Shown: positions 12,001 to 20,747 of the stretch, in pieces
How the letters are laid out: each line of letters opens with the position of its first letter
How positions within the stretch are numbered: position 1 is the first letter of the stretch
DNA from: Lotus japonicus
Taxonomy: Eukaryota > Streptophyta > Magnoliopsida > Fabales > Fabaceae
DNA length: 64,000 nt
Direction: 5' to 3'
Assembly: GCF_012489685.1 (NCBI RefSeq)
Contig: NC_080045.1
Location: 51,357,096-51,421,095 of the forward strand
The notes under the pieces: model-generated
The model's input: only the letters and a program-made list of their open reading frames with translations
Database searches by the model: none
What the model was told of the DNA's origin: nothing
Translations under genes and position numbers: made by a program

Positions 12001-13532
12001 GGTAACTGCATAAGAAAGTCAATTTGTTTATTGTCTTGGGTTTTGTAATGTTTGTATAAAGTAGACCTTTTCTCATGTTTTTTCCGGCGGCACAGGTTAC
12101 AGCATTAAGCATGGGGGATGACCATGAATATGTGATGGCAGCTAAAGTTGAAAAGGTAGCCATATTTTTAGCAAACATTTAACTTCTTGTGCTACAAACA
12201 TCTAATATTATCTTTGATATTCCTAGATGTTCGATTTGGCATATGTCAGAGCAAGAGAAATGCTGCAGAAAAATCGCCGGGTACTAGAAAAGATAGTTGA
12301 CGAATTATTGGAGTTTGAAATTTTGACTGGAAAGGTAAAAATGCTTATTAGTGTTTGAGACTGTTTAGTATTGGGTAAAAATGATTATTATTTGGTAAAA
12401 ATGTTTATTTTATTTGAACATTTTTAATTAACTACATAAGATCCTTAATACTCCCTCCTTTTCATTTTAGCTGTCTACTTAGACAAAAAATTATTTGTAT
12501 ATATCTGTCCAATTAGAATTTCAAGGGAGCATTAATTGATGCTTTTCTAAATAATGCCCTTATAAGAAGAATAAATGAGGGGTGAAATAGGAAGGTAAAT
12601 AATATTTTCATGAAAGTTAACAATATTAATTGCATTTCTATTTGTGTTTCTTTTCTTTCTTGACAGTTAAAATAAATATAAGGAGTATTTGCTTCATAAA
12701 CTCAGTCAGCTCTGTTTGTAAAGTTATTCTCTACAATCTAAATTTCAGAACATCTCTTGATTGTAAAAGTTCATTTTGTATTAACCACGTTCTTGTACTT
12801 GAAACACTAAAGCAGTAGTAGTATATCTTATCAAAAGTTCCGGAGTGTCAGTGCAGGTAGCTAGCTCATTTGGTGTTGTCTAATTAAGGACACATACCTC
12901 CTACTGTCTCTGCCCCTATTTTCCTTTTGCCATCTGTTGTCTTATATTGAGCACAAAAAGTAAATTCTCTGTTCTTCATAACACAATCCGTCACCCTCAC
13001 AGGATCTAGAGAGAATTACTGAAGATAATGGTGGAATCAAGGAGAAAGAGCCGTTTTTTCTTGGTGAAGTTCAAGCTAGTGAGGTATATGATTATCATCT
13101 CTAAATACGGAGTTAGTAGAATTTATTCCTGACAAGAAAAGATAAAATCTTGAAATACATTTTTGAGAATTATATTCTGAATACTCTGGATCTGCCAATT
13201 ATTTTTGCAATCTTAATGGAGTGCATATTTTTACTGGCAGTTGCCTTTGGCCAATCGGTTATTCTTAAGACCTATGATAGTGTTTTTATGGATTAAATTG
13301 AGTGTCAAACTGTCTCTGCAAATTTACATTCATGTATACAAGTAACAATTTTATTTTTCAGCTGCGTCATGTATGTTGTTTGTAATGAGTGGTATTACAT
13401 GTATAATTTATGTCAAGTATCTGTCTATGGACCAATCTCACCGTTTCCATCACTGTTTTCCAGCCAACATCCAGCGGCTTCCTTGAAAGAGGAAATGCAT
13501 CAGGGACAGGAAGTGCTCTATTAACATCCTAA
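1..13532 (+). CDS. FTSHI5: FtsHi5-like inactive plastid FtsH (3' part, 17 exons)
   Basis: C-terminal 814 residues; the 5' part lies before the window. Exons: 1-147, 241-534, 624-896, 2727-2816, 2908-3039, 4682-4855, 5978-6099, 6189-6390, 7702-7830, 8824-9006, 9208-9327, 10507-10692, 10828-10902, 12096-12155, 12227-12334, 13003-13083 and 13464-13532. All junctions are GT..AG and keep one frame. Seen: a hydrophobic membrane segment (WFIWFIIRTAIYGFVLYHVF, exon 3), then an AAA ATPase domain with Walker A GERGTGKTS (exon 6), an unusual Walker B IIFVEDFD (exon 7) and the arginine-finger region RPGRMDR (exon 8). Where FtsH proteases have HEAGH this protein has HAVWAAGR (exon 11), so no zinc site is present. 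Family knowledge: Arabidopsis FtsHi5 (EMB2458) is an essential chloroplast inner-envelope protein associated with FtsH12, other FtsHi proteins and pdNAD-MDH in a protein-import motor. The match is from memory of that sequence. Product identity is confident and the reading frame looks intact. Confidence 0.9.
897..2726 (+). other. FtsHi5 intron (1.83 kb)
   Basis: AT-rich intron between exons 3 and 4. It contains a C-homopolymer at about 2072-2082 and a TRIM-like element at 2148-2405 (listed separately). No coding sequence was recognised in the remainder. Confidence 0.8.
2148..2405 (+). mobile_element. Degenerate TRIM-like LTR miniature element
   Basis: Two short related segments start TGTTAGAGATATAATATCA (2148) and TGTTGGAGGTATAAAATTA (2359), and both continue into a CTAATRGYATAAGYTTTTA-like stretch. 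The first is followed by a degenerate initiator-Met primer-binding-like sequence (TTGGCATCGTATGAGAGCC, about 2212-2230). The second is preceded by a purine run (GTGTGAGGGGGCA, about 2346-2358). The order LTR, PBS, short non-coding interior, PPT, LTR over about 260 bp is that of a TRIM. Divergence between the LTRs suggests an old insertion. No clear TSD was found. Confidence 0.5.
3136..3866 (+). repeat. Intronic tandem repeat with telomere-like motifs, bracketed by a direct duplication
   Basis: A segment of about 45 bp (ATCAACTTTTAGATTGTT, continuing to GGCGCACAAAG) occurs at about 3139-3184 and again at about 3817-3863. Between them a unit containing CTTCTTGTACTAACACCT, a TTTATCTTCCTATTTCTCTC stretch and CCACCTAAAAATTAGGGTTTA recurs four times (about 3219, 3332, 3517, 3620). 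Several units contain runs of TTTAGGG/TTAGGG, especially at 3385-3412 and 3445-3482. Confidence 0.75.
3867..4681 (+). other. Rest of FtsHi5 intron 5, C-rich coding-like segment
   Basis: The part from 3867 to about 4250 is unusually rich in CCACC/CTCC on the plus strand and stays open, translating to a low-complexity proline/threonine/serine/leucine-rich peptide. It looks like simple-sequence composition rather than a gene. The remainder is AT-rich intron ending in TTACAG before exon 6. Confidence 0.5.
5040..5400 (+). repeat. Dispersed repeat present as two direct copies in intron 6
   Basis: Two related segments of about 110-120 bp begin GATTTTGGGTTAGATCTAAC (about 5050) and GATTTTGAGTTAGACATAAC (about 5275). 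Both continue through AAAAGCTAGCT(T/C)AGGGG and end near TGAGATCTTAACACA or TGGGAACTTAACAACG. The spacer contains CCCAGGGCTGGGCATCTGG. This resembles a common dispersed plant repeat, but I cannot assign a class. Confidence 0.5.
6391..7701 (+). other. FtsHi5 intron 8 with a probable minus-strand LTR fragment
   Basis: Read on the minus strand, position 7132 downward gives TTGGCATCAGAGCCC, a close match to the initiator-Met primer-binding site of plant LTR elements. The sequence to its right (7135-7550, minus strand) has LTR-like content: a CTTATAAGG promoter-like box and an AATAAAGTC polyadenylation-like signal. The interior to the left (6460-7115) shows no recognisable gag or pol. Probably the 5' end of a decayed LTR element; the boundaries are uncertain. 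Confidence 0.4.
7831..8823 (+). other. FtsHi5 intron 9 with LTR-like and SINE-like remnants
   Basis: Positions 7960-8060 look like the R/U5 part of a plus-oriented LTR and end in a (CTGT)n run at 8026-8048. Positions 8095-8215 on the minus strand look like a decayed tRNA-derived SINE. A 20-base poly-T tract (about 8383-8402) is followed by an LTR-like minus-strand segment at 8418-8700. Confidence 0.4.
8418..8700 (-). mobile_element. LTR-like fragment in intron 9
   Basis: On the minus strand this segment runs from TGCTATTAGAGTACATTG to a T-rich end. It contains a promoter-like TTCTATATAAGTTG and a transcript-end-like TCTAATAAATGCAATAG, the usual order of an LTR. No partner LTR or TSD was identified, so it may be a solo or truncated LTR. 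Confidence 0.45.
9328..10506 (+). other. FtsHi5 intron 11 with an LTR-like fragment
   Basis: The minus strand of about 9720-9945 reads TGTTTCTAACAGTTACAGC, then an AT-rich ATATATTTATAAAC box, then a CTCTCTGTTCTCTGACTCTC stretch, resembling U3-R of a copia LTR. The remaining intron sequence shows no recognisable feature. Confidence 0.4.
10903..12095 (+). other. FtsHi5 intron 13 with a probable minus-strand LTR
   Basis: About 11030-11700 on the minus strand starts near TGCTGTGATACTTTCC. It contains an AGAGAAATAAAATTTCTTC stretch and ends with a segment typical of copia LTR 3' parts (GTAGGCAAAAGTTGTCAAAC, a few hundred bases after the promoter-like region). I could not confirm the termini or a TSD. 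Confidence 0.4.
12451..12685. mobile_element. Stowaway-type MITE in intron 15
   Basis: A 235 bp element with imperfect terminal inverted repeats: left CTCCCTCCTTTTCATTTTAG (12451), right (reverse complement) CTCCTTATATTTATTTTAAC, both continuing into CTGTC. It is flanked on each side by the dinucleotide TA (12449-12450 and 12686-12687). The CTCCCTCC terminus and TA duplication are those of Tc1/mariner-related Stowaway MITEs. It lies between donor 12335 and acceptor 13002 and leaves the exons untouched. Confidence 0.8.
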
Positions 13533-14435
13533 GGTTAATGAAATGCTATTGGTCTGGTACAGTTTGAGGTGATACTCCTTTTCTTTTATCTTTTATTTTC
13601 CCTTTGGGGTGCGGAGCAGACTCTTCATTTGTAATTTCACAAGCATGTATAGTTTACCTCAGTTCGTTGGGATAGGAAGAGATAACAGTTTTCCTTTTCG
13701 GCCTTCTTTTCTCGATGTCAGTTAGATCCCAATAGCTTTTCATGACAACTGTATCATAAATTTTGTATTTATTGTAATAGGAATTTTCATCCTGCGCTTC
13801 AGCTTTAGTCATTAGTTTCGTAGTTAGAATAACACAAACATATCTGCAGAAGTATATGGTTGTGATTGCATTTTCTTCAGTTTTGCTTGGAATATCTACC
13901 AGGACACATCAGTCTGAAATCAAAATAAACATAACAAAGTTATTTAAGTTTCCATTTTTCTAAATTATAATTTTACACAATTCCAAACGGTTGGTGACTG
14001 CGGCTTGATTATTAGGGAATTGTACTCATGTTACACTGCCATGATAACTTGGGAATGAACTGGTAAACGTGGAGGCATAACTACTGGAAAGAACTATGAA
14101 GAGTAAATACTGGTAAATGAAGAGGAAAAGATCAAGACATCAGTCAATTATATGAGAGAACATTGTTGATAATGGAAAATGGCCAGAAAAAAAGTCTGCA
14201 AATTATGAATGTCTTTGCTGAGATTTGGGAAACAGTTTTTTAAACGACAGTATTGGGTCTCAATGTACAACCTTCATGCACGTTTTCTCCTTTTCTTAAT
14301 CATTTGAAGAAAAAAAGAAAAAAATAATCTAAATACATGTATTTGGCACCTGCAAAAATTTCGGACGAGGTAGGCAAAGCAAAGATCCGAATTTAGAGGC
14401 CAAGGGAAATCAAAATATTAGTCTGAACCCTGATG
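13533..14435. other. Convergent intergenic region
   Basis: Contains the 3' untranslated region and presumed polyadenylation region of the FtsHi5-like gene (AT-rich, AAATTTTGTATTTATTGTAA near 13760-13780) and the 3' flank of the minus-strand receptor kinase. No further gene or repeat was recognised. Confidence 0.6.
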
Positions 14436-17400
14436 CTACAAGAGACTCACTACTGGAGAGGTATTAATGATTGTTGGCTTTTCCATACTACTATTTTGTC
14501 CCCCATTGCAAACACTTTTCCTTCTCGGTTTTGCCTCTCCAAGCATTGTGATGATGTCTCTCATGGATGGTCTTTCCTTGGGAAGCTTTGCAGTGCATAG
14601 AAGTGCAATCCGGAGTACAAGAAGCATCTCTTCTTGGACATGTTTGCACTGACCTGCTATGGAGAGGTCTAGTACCTCTATCAAGGCTTTGTTCTTTCTC
14701 TTCTTTTGAATCCATTCGACTATGTCTACAGATTCTTCAAATGCAGGGTCTAAAGGCCTTTTGCCAGTTAAAAGCTCCAAAAGTACCACCCCATAGCTGT
14801 ATATGTCAATCTTCTCATCAACCTTCAACGTATATCCATATTCTGAAAAAACGACAAGCATGTTGTTACTCATATGGCTCAGTTTTACTTGTTTGAGCTA
14901 GGAAAAGCTTAAAAAAAAACACTGACCTGGGGCAATATATCCATAAGATCCAGCCACCATGGTAACTGTCTCATTCTTTTGCATCATCATCCTGGCCAAC
15001 CCGAAATCAGCTATCCTTGCCTCCAAATTCGCGTCGAGAAGTATGTTGTTAGACTTGATATCCCTGTGAATAACTGGAGGGTGACAATCATGGTGGAGGT
15101 AGTTCAGCCCTTGTGCAACTCCAAGAGCTATATTGTACCTTGAGACCCAATCCACAAGCAACCTTGCAGATTGTTCACCATGCAGTGCAGTTCCAAGGTT
15201 CCCATTAGGCATGTACTCGCAAACCATCATCACCTCCCTTTCATTGTGCACATACCCCAACATCCTCACAATATTCCTATGCCTAAGTCTCCCAAGGAGT
15301 TCGACTTCTCTTAGTACATCATTGCCATCTTCTATGTCTGTTTGTTGTGACCTCCATAGTTTTTTCACTGCTACAATTACATGAGGTCTATGGATTTCAG
15401 CTTTGTAAACAATACCAGTGCCCCCCATGCCTATGACATTTGATTCCTTTATGCAAGCTAGGATGTCACTGCTAGTGAAACCGATCCTTTGGAATGCTAC
15501 TAACCTCCAAGGCCAATCCACACTGCTCTGCTTGAACCAGTCATGGATGAAATTGTTGTACAGATCCCATCTCTTGTATACCCATTTACCACCAAAATAT
15601 GCTGCACTAAGAGATAGAATAACTGAAATGCCAGCTACAAAACCAATGACGATGTGTCTTGTGTGCGAGCTCTTTCGCCGGCTTGTCACAGTCAAACTCT
15701 GGGAGCACGGAGGGAGAAAGCCTCCACAGAGACCCGCATTGCCGGTAAGGTCATTAGGATTTATTGTCATCATGATCCCATTTGAGGGCACTGGCCCCTC
15801 AAGTTTGTTATAGGAAAGGTTCAGCATTTCCAGAGCTGGGGAAAAGCTTTCAGGTATGTTACCAGTGAGTGAATTGTTGGATAGATCAAGAACAGATAAG
15901 GTGGGCATTTTGGTGATTGATTTTGGGATTTCACCTGTTAAACTGTTGTTTCTGAGGTTAAGGTTGACTAACTTTTGACAAGAGGCAATGCTTTCTGGGA
16001 TTGTGCCAGTGATGTTTGTGCTTGAAAGATCAAGCACAGAGAGAGATGGACAGTCCTGGAACTCATCTGGGATAGTTCCTCCAAAGTTGTTGTGAGAGGC
16101 AATGAAGGTTTGAAGGGTTGGAACAGAAAGAATTTCTGAAGGTAGAGAAGACTCAAGGTGGTTCCAAGATACATCAATGAAAGAAAGTGATGTGGATGAG
16201 GTAATGTCTATAGGAATTTGCCCTGATAAGTTGTTCTTTGCAACCTCCAGCCTCTGAAGGCCAGGGAGGCTTCCAAAGCCAACTGGAATACTTCCAGAAA
16301 AAAGATTGTTCTGAATCCGAACACGAACCAAGGACGAACAGTTTGAAAGTCCACTAGGGATGGAACCAGAGAAGGAGTTGTTGAAGAGGATTAGTTTAGT
16401 GAGATTTCCTGTAGCACACAAACCTGGAGGGATCTCACCAGATAATGAGTTAGAGGACACATCTAACCACTGCAAAGGAGAATTTTTTCCAAGACTTAGT
16501 GGCAAAGGACCTTGTAAAGAATTTTTCCACAGCTCAAGCACCTGCAAATTTCTCAATTCACCAAGCTTCTCTGGTACATTACCAGTTAATTTGTTGCTCA
16601 TCAAATTCAACAGCTGCAGGTTTTCCAAATTAGCAAGTTCTTCTGGAATCTCTCCGCCGATTTGATTGTCAGAGAGGTCCAGAGATACAAGTGACACAAT
16701 GTTGCCAAGTTGAGGTGGAATTTTTCCTGTGAAGCTGTTTTGGTATAAGTACATTGTAGTGAGATTTCTCAGCTTACCTAACTCATGTGGAATTTGACCA
16801 CTGAGACTTCCAACAGCCAAGTCAAGATATTGAAGATTGGTCAAGTTGCCAAACTCTGAAGGGATCTCACCTTCAAACTCATTGTATCCCAGAATCAATG
16901 TCTCCAGAGAACTGAGTTCACCAAGATACCCTGGAATCCTCCCAGTGAAGTTATTCCCTGAAAGGCCTAGAAATTTTAGTTTCTGCAAATTCTTAAAACT
17001 TCTTGGGATTGGACTTTCAATGTAGCCACCGCGAAAATCAAGGCTCTCAAGGAAACTTGCATTTCCAATATCCTCAGGAAGAAAACCTGAAAAATCATTG
17101 CTTGAAGCATTGATTGATCTCAACCCTGAAGCTCTTCCGAGGCCCGTCGGAAAGCTGCCCTTGAAGTAGTTCTGGCTCACATCAAAGCTCTTCAGAGAGG
17201 TGAAGTTGGACAGTGATTTGGGAAGTGCTGAATCAAAGTTGTTGCAGCTTATGTTGAAAAAAGATAGACTTGAAAGGGATTGGATGTGATCTGAAACATG
17301 ACCACTGAGGTTCATGTTGTAGAGGTCAAGAGTCTCTACAAAACCTCTAGAGTTGCAACCAACTCCAGTCCAGTTACAATGGTGCTGCCAACTTTGCTGT

Positions 17401-17570
17401 GTCACATTGGTTGGTAGATGCCAATCCTTCAGATAGTTCATTGGATCAATGAAACTTGATTTGATTGAGAGAAGAGTTGAGAATTCATCATCTGCTGCAG
17501 CTTGACCCCCCTCAGCAAAAACAAGAGAGAGGCCAATGTAAAAGTAGAAGAACATCAAGTGGGTTTGCAT
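14436..17570 (-). CDS. LRR-XI receptor-like kinase (MIK1/PXL-like), two exons
   Basis: Exon 1 runs 17570 to 14927 and exon 2 runs 14842 to 14436; the single 84 bp intron (14926-14843, GT..AG) interrupts the glutamate codon of the APE motif. Product 1016 residues, the usual length for this subfamily. N-terminal signal peptide (about 1-24), an LRR N-cap, roughly 21 LRRs with GxIP spacing, and a CGG cap near residue 615. A membrane segment (about 640-665, [20 protein letters not shown]) precedes a kinase with glycine loop GMGGTG, lysine in VAVKKLW, catalytic [16 protein letters not shown] and the activation-loop [12 protein letters not shown]. The catalytic residues are present, so it should be an active plasma-membrane kinase. 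Sequence resembles Arabidopsis MIK1 closely (remembered), a receptor in the LURE peptide response, and more distantly PXY/TDR. The ligand in this plant is unknown. A TATA-like ACTATAAACA lies about 130 bp upstream (17698-17707). Confidence 0.93.
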
Positions 17571-19573
17571 TTTGGTGATTGTTCTTCTGTGTTTGTTCCT
17601 CTTAATATTGTTGCATATTTTGGAGCAAGGAACAAGGAAAGAAGAGGATGAGAGGGGAAGTTATAGGAAGCTCTTCTGAACGATGAAAGATAAAGTTGTT
17701 TATAGTTTTGCTAATTAGTGATAGATAATTGGATGGTTAGTTTATTGGATATACGTGGGTACTTGGGATGTGGACCAGCTAATCATGTGAAGCTGATGAC
17801 TGTCAATCTTTGGAGTCATTTGAAATGTCCTAGACATCATAACATGCACAGAATGTGTTCCAGAAATGCCTATGATTAGGTCAACCCAAGTGAAGTGAGT
17901 AATTTAACTGGTGGTAACGCTTGTTGCTTTTCCATTTTATTTAATCAAAGTTTTTGAAAGTTTTGCAGTACAACTCTGTTTCTTCTGTTATATTAAAGGG
18001 AGAAAAACCAGTTAAAAACTTAGAATATTCTTTAGTGTGCATTCCTATATTTAATTGGTCAATTGTTATAACGGGGTCCTCAAAATATTTAATACAACTA
18101 CATTCAAAATGACTCAAATTCGAGATCTTTATTTAAGTTAGAACAACCTCGTATCAGTTGATCTACGCGCTTGATAACATACAATAACACTTCTAGTTTT
18201 AAGCAAATGTTGTATGCTAGATTTAGCTATGTAGAAGTGGTTAGCGCAAAGTACAAAGGGCATAATTCAATTGAGAAATGATTTATTCTATTAGTTAGCC
18301 ATCAGCCATTAATCACTCAGCAATTGAACTAGTTACCTGTCTAAAGCAAGATAATGTAAACAAATATTTACTTATTTACACTAATATTAATACTGAATAT
18401 GATATGTTAAATCCACCATGGAACTTTCTCTTCTCAGAGTGTGTATATAAAAGATAGAGCAAGATGGGTATATTATTAGGGAATGTGTTTTGTGACAATC
18501 ATTGTCTTTGCCTACCAAACTACATACCCTGTCATAAAGCATTCGGTGGCTACCACATGGGCTCATCTGGCTCTATATATGCAATTATACATTAAATAAA
18601 TTTTATCAAGGTATATCATGAAAGGAGAAATATTATATATATACTTTGTTTTTCCAATCAAAGGTTAATAATTAGACCCATAAAAAATGAAATGGGAGGG
18701 GCTGGAAGCCATGTGAAATGCAAGTTCCTGAAAGGAGGAGGAATGGTACTTGATTCCTCATTATTGGAATGATTTCTCAAAAAGAAAAGGGAACTGCAGC
18801 TTAATGCTTACAACTATGTCATATGGTATTATTTTCTGTCCACTTTGGAATCACAAAAGGGTGAAAGCTTAGGTTCCTCACATGGCTCTATGCCAAGGAC
18901 TTAGGCCCACAACCGCCATGCATCATTTCCTCTGAACAGAATATGAATTTATGGTAGGCGAACTAGAGATTTTGGCTTCTGTTCTAGTCGGTACAACGCA
19001 TTTCTTGACTATGGCTAAAATAGTAATATTACTTTGCTACATTTAGGAATAAAATGATATGAAAAAAATATAAAAGGGGTTAAAACTCAAAAAATATTCC
19101 TTACGTATTTATCGGTCTTATTTTTCATGCTAAGTGTTAGTGGGTTAAAAATGAGAGAAAATATTAAATTAGTTTATTCATAACTATATCTTAATAATAT
19201 TGAATGAGACAAAACAATAAATTAGTTTATTCATAACTATTATTTTAGCCTGGAAAAATATTTTTAAAGTAATTAAATAATTATTTTAAATCTAATTTAC
19301 GTTATTGATTTAAAATGAAATGTACAAAATAATTGTTTTTTATGGTCTAATGATATAACATCTATCTTCCTCCATTAGTGATATAATAGACTTGCATCTA
19401 TACTTCAATACTTTGGCAATGAACACCTGACAAACATTGTTGCAAAAGTTGACATTCATTAAAAAGGGCTTTGACCCAAGTCATTTTTGGTCACTCATGC
19501 ATATATGGCAAAAATATTTTCATTCTTGCTATTCAGTTTGAATGTTAATGGAGAGAAAAAAAAATTATAGAGT
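17571..19573. other. Upstream region of the receptor kinase
   Basis: AT-rich, no gene recognised. The first about 200 bp are the likely promoter and 5' leader of the minus-strand kinase, with pyrimidine-rich leader sequence and the TATA-like box at 17698-17707. A SINE-like segment lies at about 18055-18190. Confidence 0.5.
18055..18190 (-). mobile_element. Probable tRNA-derived SINE remnant
   Basis: On the minus strand it has a box-A-like TAGATCAACTGATACGAGG followed about 35 bases later by a box-B-like GATCTCGAATTTGAGTC, then a TTGAGG/CCCCGTTATAAC 3' part. The arrangement matches RNA polymerase III promoters of plant SINEs. No convincing TSD or tail was found. Confidence 0.45.
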
Positions 19574-19786
19574 GTTAGGGTATGTTTGGTTAGGAAGAAA
19601 GGAAGAGGAAAGAAAACTAGAAGGAAAGAATGGAAAAGGAAAGAAAGAGAAAGGAAAGTGAGAGAGTATTTTAAGTTGTTTGGTATGACAAAAGGCGGAA
19701 GGAAAAGTAGGAGGAAAGAATAGTGTGTATTTGTGAAATGACATAACAACCCAAAATAATATATCAATATCCTACAAATTCATAAA
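19574..19786. mobile_element. Left-end-like part of a GTTTGG-type DNA element
   Basis: Starts with GTGTTAGGGTATGTTTGG and continues as purine-rich GGAAGRAAGGAA sequence, ending in TTTGTGAAATGACATAACAA. This is typical of the ends of inverted-repeat plant elements. It is cut at 19787 by Helitron-like 5' sequence. The only similar opposite end in the window is near 38230-38428. Confidence 0.45.
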
Positions 19787-20346
19787 TCTATATATATATA
19801 TATGTAAAGCACACTTGTGTTTTTTAAAGCATTAAATGAGTATATGTACAAGAGACTTCATCATTGTATTAAATACAAAGATTGAATTAAAATAATAATC
19901 TACATTAGTTTTTTTTATAAGCATGATAATCCACATTAGTAAGTTGGCATATGAGAGAGTAAGGATTAAGAAACTGACAGAGATGAAAAGTCTCCAATAA
20001 TGGTTAAATAAATAAATAGATGAATATGTATAATCAACATGCAATGAATAATGTACTCCTAGAATGTATTTGTGTTTTCTGATGTATTTTCATTTTTCTT
20101 TTAATGAAAGGTCAATGAAATAGACTCCCAAAAAATTATACTACATGCATCTTGATGGAGATGTAACCAACTAAAAAAATTTAAGTATCAGTTATTAGAA
20201 AATAATGAGATTATAATCTGAAATCGTGTGACATACCACAACTCTAAAAACTTAATAAAATTGCAATGTTTAAAGCCATTAACTAATTAAAAAACAAAAT
20301 GATAAGACAATAGTGAAGGAAATAGTGACTCTTCTTCTATTTAATA
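19787..20346 (+). mobile_element. Helitron 5'-end-like segment
   Basis: Starts TCTATATATATATATATGTA and continues AAGCACACTTGTGTTTTTTA, clearly related to the Helitron 5' ends at 25170, 25324 and 37084. It runs into the inverted Helitron 3' end at 20347. Confidence 0.55.
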
Positions 20347-20747
20347 CTAGTACTTTTTACCCGTGCGATGCACGGGGATATTCATTTTTAGTTGTTGTGT
20401 GTTGTTGTGTGTGTGTTTTTTTTTTAATGTCTTTTTTTTAAAAATATTTTGCTGATTAAAAGATATAAATTTATTTTAGACTATTTTCTTGAAAGTAATT
20501 TATCTTAGACTATGAATTCTTAAATTTTGTTTTTTCTTTTTACCAAATGTTTGTTCTTGTTTTTTCGGTTGTTATTTTGTTTTTATCTTTTGTATTTGTT
20601 GTTTTAAATGCTAGATTAATATTATTTTTATATTTATTGAATAGTTTATCCTGGGGAGTTGAAGTAACATGTATGTGCTAAGAATATGTGTTGTTTTTTT
20701 TTGGCAATTGACATTATTTCATTGAGAATAAAACTGAGTGTGTAATA

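Noticed and set aside
15133..17025. Several plus-strand open frames across 15.1-17.0 kb
   Set aside because: They lie antisense to the LRR and kinase coding sequence of the minus-strand receptor gene and have no recognisable domains or promoters.
20360..20376. CCCGTGCAACGCACGGG palindromes as CRISPR-like or terminator repeats
   Set aside because: Only four copies, each next to CTAG at a Helitron end, without regular spacers. They are Helitron 3' hairpins in a plant nuclear genome.
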